10,867 bases of DNA from Sulfitobacter sp. (GTDB lineage Bacteria; Pseudomonadota; Alphaproteobacteria; Rhodobacterales; Rhodobacteraceae): positions 1 to 10,867 of the forward strand of contig JAGXHC010000249.1 of the NCBI GenBank assembly GCA_024636405.1, written 5' to 3'. Made by a program: the position numbers and the translations under genes. The notes under the pieces are model-generated. The model saw nothing but the letters and a program-made list of their open reading frames with translations, made no database searches and had not been told where the DNA came from. Position 1 is the stretch's first letter, and each line of letters begins with the position of its first letter. Shown here piece after piece: positions 1 to 7,032 of this stretch.

Positions 1-585
1 CGGACGCAATCCGTGCGCCTGTTTGATGTCCCATTGCAGCAGATGCCCGGCCGCGGGATGAAAAAACCCCCGCAGTCCATGCGTCAACCGCGCCAGCATG
101 CCGCCGATACTGCGGTGCATCCCGTCGCTGTCCAAAGCCGAACTGAGAACGGTTCCCTCAAGATAGCTCATGAGACGTACCACATGGGTCTGCCCCGCAA
201 GGCCCGTGATGATGTGAAAAGCCTCACCGGACAGGGACTGATAGATATGCGGCACGGGCAGATCCGGATCGACTGCCATCAGGTGCATCAGCGCGGCGGT
301 CTGCATATCGGTGACGTCCCGGTCTTCGGCGGCATTGGTGATCTTCAGCAGCGCCGCATCGCCGGAAGGCAGCGAGATGTGAAAATTCGCGTCCTTCTCT
401 GCACTGAGAGTGCGAACTGAACCGGTGATGCCATAATATTCCTGCGCCAGCGCTGCCGCCCTTTCGGGTGTAATCGCCGGCGCGTCGTGATTTAGAATAT
501 CTGCCTTTTCAGCGCCCGCACCTGTTTGTATGCAAGCGATAACCGGGGGCAGTCCGCCGTGCGGAGCAAAATCGGGGCTGCGCAT
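1..585 (-). CDS. Hydroxylysine-kinase-like phosphotransferase (APH fold), 3' end outside window
   Basis: The first 195 codons are present and the reading frame is open to the window edge, so the C-terminal part is missing. The translation matches the aminoglycoside-phosphotransferase-like family that includes hydroxylysine kinase and the bacterial kinase domains fused to class III aminotransferases. Visible marks are the glycine-loop-like EKDANF (63-68), an ATP-binding lysine in ALLKI (K81), the VRLMSYLEG hinge region (136-144), and the stretch GFFHPAAGHLLQWDI (173-187), typical of this subfamily. The catalytic loop and metal-binding Asp lie beyond the edge. The ATG at 585 shares its A with the TGA of the upstream M20 gene (TGATG), indicating translational coupling. 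The expected role is ATP/GTP-dependent phosphorylation of a hydroxyl group on a small amino compound in the cytoplasm. Whether an aminotransferase/phospho-lyase domain follows cannot be seen. Family assignment is fairly sure; substrate is inference. Confidence 0.8.
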   Translation of the reverse strand, partial: MRSPDFAPHGGLPPVIACIQTGAGAEKADILNHDAPAITPERAAALAQEYYGITGSVRTLSAEKDANFHISLPSGDAALLKITNAAEDRDVTDMQTAALMHLMAVDPDLPVPHIYQSLSGEAFHIITGLAGQTHVVRLMSYLEGTVLSSALDSDGMHRSIGGMLARLTHGLRGFFHPAAGHLLQWDIKQAHGLRP

Positions 586-1874
586 CAGGTCTGCGTCGCC
601 TCTACGCCGCACCATTCAGCAATGAAAAGCGCCATCGCCTGCGTCACACGTTGCACCGAAGCCAGGCTGACACATTCATCAATGCCGTGGATGTTACGCG
701 AAATTGGCCCATAACACAGCGCGGGGATGTTATTATAAAGGGCATAGACCCGCGTATCGAGATACCCCGCCGTCATGAAGGATTTCAACGGCTGCCCGAT
801 TGCATTTTCATGGGCGCGACCCAGCACCGCTTCTGCGTCTGAGCCCGGTTCGAGCACGTAACCTTCTGCATAAAATCCATTAAAGACAACGCGTGGCGGG
901 TTGTTGGACAAAAACGTGTCTTGTTGCGCAAACTCTGCAATTCGGTCGGTAATCTCGCGCGCCGCGTCTTTGGCGGTCTGGCCGGGATAGATCGACACAC
1001 GGCAATCGACATTGCACCAGCTGGGCACCGACGAAGCCCAATCGCCACCTTCAATCTTGCCGATATTGAGGTTGATGGGATGTGCTTCATCTTCGAAATG
1101 GGGGTGCGTGGCCTTTGCCGCGTTCCAATCCGCTTCAATTTCGCGCAGTTTACCCACCACCCGGTAAGCCGCATCAATCGCGTTCGCGCCTTCACCCATT
1201 TCGCGCACATGCACTGGCACGCCGCGCAATTGCACCTGAAACCAAAGCACACCGGTGTTGGCACGTACCAGCATTTCGTCTTCGGGTTCCGGTATCAACA
1301 CGGCGTCGGCGGTGTACCCTTCCAGAAAGGTCTGCAAAGCGCCGTTGCCGGTGGACTCCTCTTCTACCACCGACTGTACATAGACGGTCGCAGCAGGATG
1401 CAGGCCGATCCGGCGCAGCGCATCAAGCGCAAAGATATTCGCCGCCGCCCCGGCCTTCATATCGCCCGAACCGCGGCCGTACATCCAGTCACCGACGATT
1501 TTTCCGGAATACGGCGGGTCGCGCCACATGTCATGCAACCCCTCCGGCACCACATCAAGATGCGATTGCAGGATCAGCGAACGGCCCGTCTCATGGCGGG
1601 GGCGATGGATGCCGACGACAATGGGCGCATCTGAATGTTCGTCCGAAAATTTAGAGCCGCCGGGATGTGCCTCGATTGCGGCGCGGTTCATTTTGAAACG
1701 GTCCATCGCAAAGCCCCGCTTTCGGAGTTCGCGGAATAGCAGATCTTGAATGGGATGTTCGCGCCCGCGCAGCGACGGCATTTGCACCAGCTGTTGCGTG
1801 AACGCGATCTGTTCATCGAACCCGTCCGAGACGGATTGCATAATGCGGTCGCGCAGATCAGGGTCAAGGGTCAT
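585..1874 (-). CDS. M20 family metallopeptidase / ArgE-DapE-type deacylase
   Basis: A 429-residue protein, of normal length for the ArgE/DapE/ACY1 group, which hydrolyses N-acyl-amino acids or small amide bonds with two zinc ions in the cytoplasm. Numbered from the ATG at 1874, the metal and catalytic residues look intact: H105 in SHLDVVP, bridging D138 in GRGSGDMKAG, catalytic E172 and ligand E173 in VVEEESTGNG, E196 in IPEPED, and H396 in NIHGIDECV. H222 in GVPVHVREMG fits the His of the lid/dimerisation domain. An upstream in-frame GTG at 1883 would add three residues, but the ribosome-binding AAAGG (1883-1887) overlaps it and sits 8 nt from the ATG, so I prefer the ATG. The gene follows the ThDP-enzyme gene by 24 nt and its stop overlaps the kinase start. 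It probably removes an acyl group from an imported amino compound. The exact substrate is unknown. Confidence 0.92.
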   Translation of the reverse strand: MTLDPDLRDRIMQSVSDGFDEQIAFTQQLVQMPSLRGREHPIQDLLFRELRKRGFAMDRFKMNRAAIEAHPGGSKFSDEHSDAPIVVGIHRPRHETGRSLILQSHLDVVPEGLHDMWRDPPYSGKIVGDWMYGRGSGDMKAGAAANIFALDALRRIGLHPAATVYVQSVVEEESTGNGALQTFLEGYTADAVLIPEPEDEMLVRANTGVLWFQVQLRGVPVHVREMGEGANAIDAAYRVVGKLREIEADWNAAKATHPHFEDEAHPINLNIGKIEGGDWASSVPSWCNVDCRVSIYPGQTAKDAAREITDRIAEFAQQDTFLSNNPPRVVFNGFYAEGYVLEPGSDAEAVLGRAHENAIGQPLKSFMTAGYLDTRVYALYNNIPALCYGPISRNIHGIDECVSLASVQRVTQAMALFIAEWCGVEATQT

Positions 1875-1882
1875 GGAATTCA

Positions 1883-1887
1883 CCTTT
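1883..1887 (-). promoter_or_regulatory. Ribosome-binding site deciding the M20 deacylase start
   Basis: On the minus strand AAAGG precedes the ATG at 1874 by 8 nt (spacer TGAATTCC). It physically overlaps the alternative GTG codon at 1883, which favours the ATG. A weaker GGAA six nt ahead of the GTG leaves the longer form possible. Confidence 0.5.
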
Positions 1888-1898
1888 CATTCCGTAGC

Positions 1899-3461
1899 TT
1901 AGATCATGGCCTCAATCAGGAAAGGCCCCGGTTCTGCCGCTCCATCCTCAATGGCACGCATGAGGTCTTGCACGTCATCGACGCGCCGCCCCGGCACTCC
2001 CATGCCGCGCGCCAGTGCGACAAAATCCAGTTCCGGTCGGTCAAGGTTCAGCATGCTCAGCGCATCCTCCCCCGGTTGCGCGCCGACGTTGTGCAATTCG
2101 CCCTTGAGAATTTCATAAGCGCGGTTGGCCAGAATGATCGTGGTCACATTCGACCCCTCGCGCGCCTGCGTCCACAGCCCCTGAATGGTATACATCGCTG
2201 ATCCGTCCGCCTGCAAAGTGATTACCGGCCTGTCGGGACGCGCGATGGCAGCACCCGCAGACAACGGGATGCCGATGCCGATGGAGCCACCTGTCAGAGC
2301 CAGCCAGGTATTGGGCCGCGCCATGTCACCTGCAGGAAATGTGCCGCCGCCCGAGGACACCGCTTCGTCAACAATGATGGCGTCTTCGGGCAACGCATTG
2401 GCAAGTGCCGCCGCGATGTTTTTCAGGGTCAGTGTCCCGGCCTGGGGCCGCGCTGGCATGGCAATGTCGTGCGCCTTGCCCGGTTTTGCACCGATACGAT
2501 CAGCCAGTGCACCAAGTGCTGCAGGCCCATCGCCGTCAAGCCCGACCAATGTGACAGTTTCACAGGTCTCGGGCAGCAGCAGGCTTGGCTTGTCGGGATA
2601 GGCAAAAAACGCGACGGGCGGCACGGTTTCAACCAGAATGGCGCGGGCGTAGGGCGCAAGGCAGGCCAAAGCGGCATTGATCGGATAGGGGATCTTGTTG
2701 ATCGGCTGTCGACCCTGACCGCGCTCAATCCGCCGGTTCGATGTAGGCGCATGGATCTGCGCGCCGGTTTTTTCCGCAATGCCGTGCAGCAAGGCCATGG
2801 CGGCGACGTTCTCCAACACCGAATTGCCTGCGATGATCACGGTCTTGTCGCCACTTTCCAGCGCGTGCACGGCTGCGTTCAGCGCGTCTTCATCCAGCGG
2901 GGCAGGGCCTTCGGGCGCGATTTCGGGGGCCATCCTGCCGCCTTCGTCCCAGCCGATATCAGCGGGCGCGATCAAGGTTGCAACACGGTGCGGCATGCCT
3001 TTGGCTACGCGCAGCGCGTCCATTGCGTCGGCGGCAAAACTGCCCGCGTCACGGCCCGACCGAACCCAGTCGGAAAAAGGTGCGCAGGCCCCTTCGACAT
3101 CTGCAGACAGCGGGGCGTCGTATTTCTGATGGCGCAGCGCATGATCGCCCACAAGGTTGACCATCGGCACCCGTGCCTTGCGCGCGTTGTGCAAATTCGC
3201 CGCCGCATTGGCAAAGCCGGGCGCAAGGTGCAAAAGCGTGACCGCAGGCTTGCCCGCCATCCGCGCATAACCGTCGGCAGCACCGGTCACGACGCCCTCA
3301 AACAGCCCCAGCACACAATGCATCAGCTTGGTGCGGTCCAGCGCATCCACAAATTGCATCTCGGACGTGCCGGGATTGGCAAAGCACACGTCAACGCCGG
3401 CAGCGTGCAGGCTGCGCACTACGCTTTCGGCGCCATTCATTTCCTTGGGGTGGTCGGTCAT
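1899..3461 (-). CDS. ThDP-dependent enzyme, benzoylformate decarboxylase/acetolactate synthase superfamily
   Basis: A full-length 520-residue ThDP enzyme with the usual PYR, central and PP domain order. The PYR domain holds the cofactor-activating glutamate (E55 in LGLFEGVVTG), the ADGYARM motif (62-68) and LLHLAPG, whose H78 lines up with the active-site His70 of benzoylformate decarboxylase. The PP domain has the metal/ThDP-binding segment starting ADG (418-420) and ending LAN (444-446), in place of the more common GDG...NN. Such proteins are often labelled acetolactate synthase large subunit, but no small-subunit gene lies alongside and the sequence resembles the ILVBL/MdlC-like side branch. 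A 2-oxo acid decarboxylase, carboligase or 2-hydroxyacyl lyase are all possible. The ATG overlaps the upstream deacetylase stop as ATGA, so the two are co-translated. Activity within the pathway is unknown. Confidence 0.9.
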   Translation of the reverse strand: MTDHPKEMNGAESVVRSLHAAGVDVCFANPGTSEMQFVDALDRTKLMHCVLGLFEGVVTGAADGYARMAGKPAVTLLHLAPGFANAAANLHNARKARVPMVNLVGDHALRHQKYDAPLSADVEGACAPFSDWVRSGRDAGSFAADAMDALRVAKGMPHRVATLIAPADIGWDEGGRMAPEIAPEGPAPLDEDALNAAVHALESGDKTVIIAGNSVLENVAAMALLHGIAEKTGAQIHAPTSNRRIERGQGRQPINKIPYPINAALACLAPYARAILVETVPPVAFFAYPDKPSLLLPETCETVTLVGLDGDGPAALGALADRIGAKPGKAHDIAMPARPQAGTLTLKNIAAALANALPEDAIIVDEAVSSGGGTFPAGDMARPNTWLALTGGSIGIGIPLSAGAAIARPDRPVITLQADGSAMYTIQGLWTQAREGSNVTTIILANRAYEILKGELHNVGAQPGEDALSMLNLDRPELDFVALARGMGVPGRRVDDVQDLMRAIEDGAAEPGPFLIEAMI

Positions 3462-4486
3462 TTTGTAGCCTCGCGGAAGGTGGTCAGAAAGGCGCGCGCA
3501 TTATCGGCAAGCGACGGACCAAGATATCCGCCTTCTTGCACCAGCGCCGTGGGAAGATCCATTGCCGCCAACCGGCGGGCCATTTCTGAAAAGCCATCGG
3601 GATAGACAGATACCGCCGCCAGAGGATCATCCGCCGCCATATCAAAGCCCAGCGACACCACCAGTGCATCGGCACCAAAGGCGCGGACTGCCGCGATGCC
3701 CTTGTCCAGCGCTGCCAGAACGTCAGCTTCGCGTGCGCCCTGTTCAAGCAAGATATTGAGTGACTTTCCCGCGCCTTCGCCTTCACCGGTCTCATCCGCG
3801 TGGCCAAGATAGAAGGTAGGGTAGGTCGCAGGATCGGGATGCAACGAGCAAAAGAAGATATCACCCCGCCCATAAAGAATATCAAGCGATCCGTTGCCGG
3901 TGTGAACGTCGATATCAATCAGCGCGACTTTTTGAAATTTCGACGTCATGTGGTGCGCGGCGATGCACGCGTTGTTGAAAAAGCAAAATCCGTTTGCGCA
4001 GTCCCGCATGGCGTGATGGCCGGGTGGGCGGCAAAGGGCGTAGGCCGCGCGCGCCCCGGACATCACGTCTTCGGCCGTCTCGATGGCGGATTGAGCGGAC
4101 CAATAGGCCGCGTCCCAACTGCCCGGCGTCAGAGGTGTTGAGGTGTCGGTCATCCACCAGCCAAGCTGGCCGTGGATATCGCGCGGCTCCTTGCCGCGCC
4201 GCAGACCGGGATGCATCGTGGGAATGGCCAGCGCTTCTGTTCCGGCACTTTCCACAAAACGGGCATGAGCATCGGGCAGAAAATCAACGTAATCGGGATT
4301 ATGCACCGCTTTGATCGGGGCCAGCCCGTGATCGCGAGGGGTGGCAATTTCAAAGCCTTCGTCCTTAAGCATGTCTCGCAGGATCTCGGCGCGCCGGGGT
4401 TGTTCCTGGTGCGGCATCGCCGCCCCGCGCCGGAAATAGATCTTTGGGGCATGGCCCAGCTGACGGGCGTCGAAGAAGACTTTCAT
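3458..4486 (-). CDS. Acetylpolyamine amidohydrolase / class II HDAC-family deacetylase
   Basis: A 342-residue zinc amidohydrolase of the arginase/deacetylase fold, the length of Mycoplana acetylpolyamine amidohydrolase (APAH), with which the first 34 residues align without gaps. Catalytic residues are present: H157 and H158 in RPPGHHA, zinc ligands D193 and H195 in DIDVH, zinc ligand D282 in GFDMAADDP, and catalytic Y321 in EGGYLG. Two features are odd. The usual DVHHGNGT is DVHTGNGS, so T196 replaces the second histidine. Glu17, Glu106 and Glu117, which bind polyamine in the Mycoplana enzyme, correspond to Y17, H105 and S116. The substrate is therefore probably an N-acylated amine other than acetylpolyamine. 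It is first in the leftward operon, with AAAGG 7 nt before the ATG, and transcribed divergently from the GntR gene. Family certain, substrate inferred. Confidence 0.93.
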   Translation of the reverse strand: MKVFFDARQLGHAPKIYFRRGAAMPHQEQPRRAEILRDMLKDEGFEIATPRDHGLAPIKAVHNPDYVDFLPDAHARFVESAGTEALAIPTMHPGLRRGKEPRDIHGQLGWWMTDTSTPLTPGSWDAAYWSAQSAIETAEDVMSGARAAYALCRPPGHHAMRDCANGFCFFNNACIAAHHMTSKFQKVALIDIDVHTGNGSLDILYGRGDIFFCSLHPDPATYPTFYLGHADETGEGEGAGKSLNILLEQGAREADVLAALDKGIAAVRAFGADALVVSLGFDMAADDPLAAVSVYPDGFSEMARRLAAMDLPTALVQEGGYLGPSLADNARAFLTTFREATK

Positions 4487-4623
4487 GTCACGACCTTTCG
4501 CATTTCTAATCTGATCTCAGTGAGCAAGGACGCCCGGTGATGGCTGAGCGCACCATCGCAGTATTCATTTGCCGATTCAATATTGATGATGCATGATGCA
4601 TCAAAATACGCTTCAGGGGCGTC
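4487..4623. promoter_or_regulatory. Divergent intergenic control region
   Basis: These 137 bp separate the leftward deacetylase operon from the rightward gntR gene and must hold promoters for both directions. The sequence is AT-rich around 4575-4610. On the plus strand a possible promoter is TTGCCG (4569-4574), 17 nt, CATGAT (4592-4597), with the palindrome at 4587-4603 lying over the -10. I found no convincing -35/-10 pair for the minus strand. AGGGG (4615-4619) serves as ribosome-binding site for the GntR gene. Confidence 0.55.
4587..4603. promoter_or_regulatory. Candidate GntR operator, perfect 8-1-8 palindrome
   Basis: The sequence TGATGCAT-G-ATGCATCA is a perfect inverted repeat with one central base. 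It lies 20 bp ahead of the gntR start and about 100 bp ahead of the divergent deacetylase start. FCD-type GntR regulators usually bind short palindromes of this kind beside their own gene. Binding by this particular regulator is inferred from position and symmetry. Confidence 0.6.
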
Positions 4624-5280
4624 ATGAAGGAAATCAACAGAGACCCGCTTGGGCAAGCAATATATGGGCGTGTGTGTCAGGATCTGGTGCGCGGAAAACT
4701 GCGCCCGAACCAAAAGATCACAATTCGCGGTCTGGCCGATGCGCTGGGAACCAGTTCAACGCCGGTGCGCGACGCGGTGCAGCGCCTGTTGCAGGACAAC
4801 GCGCTTGAACAACGATCGGTGCGCGATGTGCGGGTGCCGGTATTGACCACGCGGCAGTACCTCGAAATTGCCGGGATCCGTGCCGAACTGGAAAGTTTTG
4901 CTGCGGCAAAAGCCGCCGAGGTTGCGCAGGACAAGGACGTGGCGCGGCTGAACCGCATCGTTGTGCGCAACGAAGAGGCGATTGCCACCGCGCGTTGGCC
5001 ACTGGCGACCGAGATGAACCAGCAATTCCATTTCGCGCTGGTCGAAATCGCGGACATGCCAGTTTTGCTGGATGTGCTGCATCGCCTGTGGCTGCGCATG
5101 GGACCGCTGATTGCAGGCTATTACGCAAGCGCGCAGGAGGACATGGTGCAACAGCATCATGCCATCGTTTCGGCCTGTCAGCGGTGCGACCCACAAACAG
5201 CCCGCGCCGCGATGCGCGCTGATATCGAAGACGCAAGGGAGGGCATTGCAGCTTATATCACCACGTTGAAATCGTCCTGA
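4624..5280 (+). CDS. GntR-family transcriptional regulator, FCD subfamily
   Basis: A 218-residue regulator with an N-terminal winged helix-turn-helix (about residues 8-75, with RGLADALGTSSTPVRDAVQRL at the recognition region) and a C-terminal all-helical FCD ligand-binding domain (about 80-212). FCD domains commonly hold a metal through Asp/Asn, two histidines in the middle and a His near the end. Here N132 and H136 (in MNQQFH) and H178/H179 are present, but the final position in AMRADIEDA is D200 where His is usual. The gene is divergent from the deacetylase operon and heads the transporter genes, so it probably represses both until a pathway intermediate binds. The ATG at 4624 has AGGGG 4 nt upstream, a rather short spacing. 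Family is certain; effector unknown. Confidence 0.92.
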   Translation: MKEINRDPLGQAIYGRVCQDLVRGKLRPNQKITIRGLADALGTSSTPVRDAVQRLLQDNALEQRSVRDVRVPVLTTRQYLEIAGIRAELESFAAAKAAEVAQDKDVARLNRIVVRNEEAIATARWPLATEMNQQFHFALVEIADMPVLLDVLHRLWLRMGPLIAGYYASAQEDMVQQHHAIVSACQRCDPQTARAAMRADIEDAREGIAAYITTLKSS

Positions 5281-5301
5281 CGAACGGTCGGAGGACGCAA
5301 A

Positions 5302-5313
5302 CCCGCATGCGGG
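5302..5313. repeat. Perfect 12-bp palindrome after gntR
   Basis: CCCGCATGCGGG lies 21 bp beyond the gntR stop. It is self-complementary with no loop and no following T-run, so it is a poor intrinsic terminator; it may be a weak RNA hairpin or a protein site. The rest of 5281-5391 is the putative binding-protein promoter region. Confidence 0.35.
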
Positions 5314-5349
5314 GGTGAAATCCGAATTTCGATCAGTTAAGTTGTCGCT

Positions 5350-5370
5350 AATAATCTGTCTGGACAGACA
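5350..5370 (+). promoter_or_regulatory. Candidate promoter element and operator ahead of the binding-protein gene
   Basis: AATAAT (5350-5355) could be a -10 element, with only a poor -35 match near 5327. It is followed by the perfect inverted repeat TGTCTG-GA-CAGACA (5357-5370), which would lie at the transcription start and so suit a repressor site. The half-site differs from that at 4587-4603, so a second regulator may act here. GGGGA at 5381-5385 is the ribosome-binding site. Confidence 0.4.
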
Positions 5371-5391
5371 AAAAAATGACGGGGAACAAAA

Positions 5392-6957
5392 ATGATAAAA
5401 TACTTTGGAATTGCTGCCGCAGCGGTGGCTCTGGCGCTGGCGGGTCCGCTTGCTGCGCAAGACGCGGAGCCCCAGTCGGGGGGCACGCTCAACGTCGTTA
5501 TTCAGCCTGAACCACCGGGTTTGATGATCGGCCTGATACAAAACGGACCGACTCAGATGGTCGCGGGCGACATCTATGAAAGCCTGCTGCGGTATGATTT
5601 CGATCTCAAGCCCGAAGGCCAACTCGCGGAATCCTGGGACATCTCGGACGACGGCAAGACCTATACATTCAAGCTGCGTGACGGCGTAACCTTTCACGAT
5701 GGCACACCGTTCACTTCTGAAGACGTGAAGTTTTCCATGGACGTGTTCCTGCGCGAGACCCATTCACGCATGCGGACCTACATGGAGCATGTGGAAAGCA
5801 TCGACACGCCGGACCCGCTTACTGTGGTTTTCAATCTGAAACAGCCCTTCGGCCCCTTCATCGGCATTTTCGAGCCGGGCACCGCGCCGATGATTCCCAA
5901 GCACATCTATGAAGGCACCGATTTTGCCAACAACCCGGCGAACAATACGCCGGTTGGCACCGGACCCTTCAAGTTCGATGAATGGAACAAGGGCAGCTAT
6001 ATCCATCTGGTCAAAAACGACGACTATTACATTGAAGGCAAACCCTATGTCGATGACATCTATTACCATGTGATCCCCGATGCCGCCTCGCGGGCGGTGG
6101 CCTATGAAACCGGCAAGGTCGACGTACTTCCCGGTGGCTCGGTCGAGAATTTCGATGTGCCGCGCATCCGCGAGATGGAAAACACCTGTATTACTGACAA
6201 GGGTTGGGAATACTTCGGGCCGTTGTCGTGGATCTGGATCAACCTGAACAACAAACCGATGGATGATCTGAAAGTGCGTCAAGCCATGATGCATGCGCTG
6301 GACCGTGAATTTGCCAAGGACGCGCTTTGGAATGGTCTGGGCAAGGTCGCGACCGGGCCGTTGTCATCGTCAACCCGTTTTTACGCAGGCGATACGCCTG
6401 ACATTTCCTACGATCCGGAAAAGGCAAAGGCGCTGCTGGCGGAATCGAGCTATGACGGTGAGACGATCCGCCTGCTGGGTCTGCCTTACGGCGAGACGTG
6501 GCAACGCTGGGCCGAAGCGGTCAAGCAGAACCTTACCGAAATCGGCATGAGCGTCGAGATCGTGCCATCGGATGTAGCTGGCTGGAACCAGAAGGTAAGC
6601 GACCGTGATTTCGATCTTGCGTTCACATATCTCTATCAGTACGGCGATCCGGCCTTGGGTGTTTCACGTACCTACATGAGCACCAACGCCAATCCGGGTT
6701 CGCCGTGGAACAACGTTGCCAACTATCAGAACACCGAGACAGACAAGATGTTCGATGAGGCGGCGCTGATGGCTGACCCCGAAGAGCGGCAAGCGGCGTA
6801 TAAGAAGGTCCAGGATCAGATCGTCGCTGATGTGCCGAACCTGTGGTTGCTCGAACTGGGCTTTCCGACGATATCGCGTTGCAACATCAAGAACCCCGTC
6901 AATACCGCCTTTGGCGTGAATGATGGCTTCCGCGATGTCTGGATCGACCAAAAATAA
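5392..6957 (+). CDS. ABC transporter substrate-binding protein, family 5 (peptide/opine class)
   Basis: A 521-residue periplasmic binding protein of the DppA/OppA class (SBP_bac_5). Residues 1-22 form a Sec signal peptide (short basic start, alanine/leucine-rich core, likely cleavage near LAA-QD). There is no lipobox cysteine, so the mature protein should be free in the periplasm. The family signature spans about 79-117 (LAESWDISDDGKTYTFKLRD, then FHDGTPFTSEDVKFS), followed by VGTGPFKF (188-195). The only two cysteines in the mature protein, C266 and C497, could form a disulfide. YGDP (417-420) lies in the region where peptide-binding members keep an acidic ligand for the amino terminus. The ligand is unknown; this class binds di- and oligopeptides, opines, glutathione and similar compounds. 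It is first of the transporter genes, with GGGGA 6 nt before the ATG. Confidence 0.94.
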   Translation: MIKYFGIAAAAVALALAGPLAAQDAEPQSGGTLNVVIQPEPPGLMIGLIQNGPTQMVAGDIYESLLRYDFDLKPEGQLAESWDISDDGKTYTFKLRDGVTFHDGTPFTSEDVKFSMDVFLRETHSRMRTYMEHVESIDTPDPLTVVFNLKQPFGPFIGIFEPGTAPMIPKHIYEGTDFANNPANNTPVGTGPFKFDEWNKGSYIHLVKNDDYYIEGKPYVDDIYYHVIPDAASRAVAYETGKVDVLPGGSVENFDVPRIREMENTCITDKGWEYFGPLSWIWINLNNKPMDDLKVRQAMMHALDREFAKDALWNGLGKVATGPLSSSTRFYAGDTPDISYDPEKAKALLAESSYDGETIRLLGLPYGETWQRWAEAVKQNLTEIGMSVEIVPSDVAGWNQKVSDRDFDLAFTYLYQYGDPALGVSRTYMSTNANPGSPWNNVANYQNTETDKMFDEAALMADPEERQAAYKKVQDQIVADVPNLWLLELGFPTISRCNIKNPVNTAFGVNDGFRDVWIDQK

Positions 6958-6971
6958 GGGCACTTGCCCAA

Positions 6972-7001
6972 TGGTCCGGGCTGCCGCGTTGGCCCGGACC
7001 A
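6972..7001 (+). other. Strong intercistronic hairpin between binding-protein and permease genes
   Basis: TGGTCCGGGC (6972-6981) pairs perfectly with GCCCGGACCA (6992-7001) across a 10-nt loop. A smaller stem GGGC-ACTT-GCCC (6958-6969) precedes it directly after the stop codon. There is no T-run, so it is not a classic intrinsic terminator. Hairpins at this place in binding-protein operons often protect the upstream message from 3' exonucleases, allowing more binding protein than permease; here that role is inferred. Confidence 0.6.
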
Positions 7002-7032
7002 ACAACCACCATAAAACAACAGGGCGAACCGT

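Noticed and set aside
13..420. Plus-strand open frame of 135 codons at the left edge
   Set aside because: The opposite strand encodes the partial kinase with clear family motifs; this frame is its shadow.
921..1654. Overlapping plus-strand open frames opposite the M20 gene
   Set aside because: The M20 metal-binding motifs on the minus strand are complete; the plus frames are low-complexity Arg/His/Pro-rich shadows.
2469..3605. Long plus-strand open frame (378 codons) antisense to the ThDP enzyme gene
   Set aside because: It lies opposite a clear ThDP-enzyme gene with conserved motifs, its translation shows no recognisable domain and is rich in Arg, Cys and His; it is an antisense shadow in GC-rich DNA.
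5357..5377. Inverted repeat followed by an A-run, as a terminator
   Set aside because: The run is of A on the plus strand after the repeat; for the minus strand the T-run comes before the stem, so neither direction makes an intrinsic terminator.
4756..5763. Minus-strand open frame of 335 codons crossing gntR and the start of the binding-protein gene
   Set aside because: It overlaps two well-supported genes and the control region between them, and its translation looks like a frame shadow without family features.
6972..7001. Hairpin as a transcription terminator ending the binding-protein transcript
   Set aside because: No T-run follows, and the permease and ATPase genes downstream need the same transcript.
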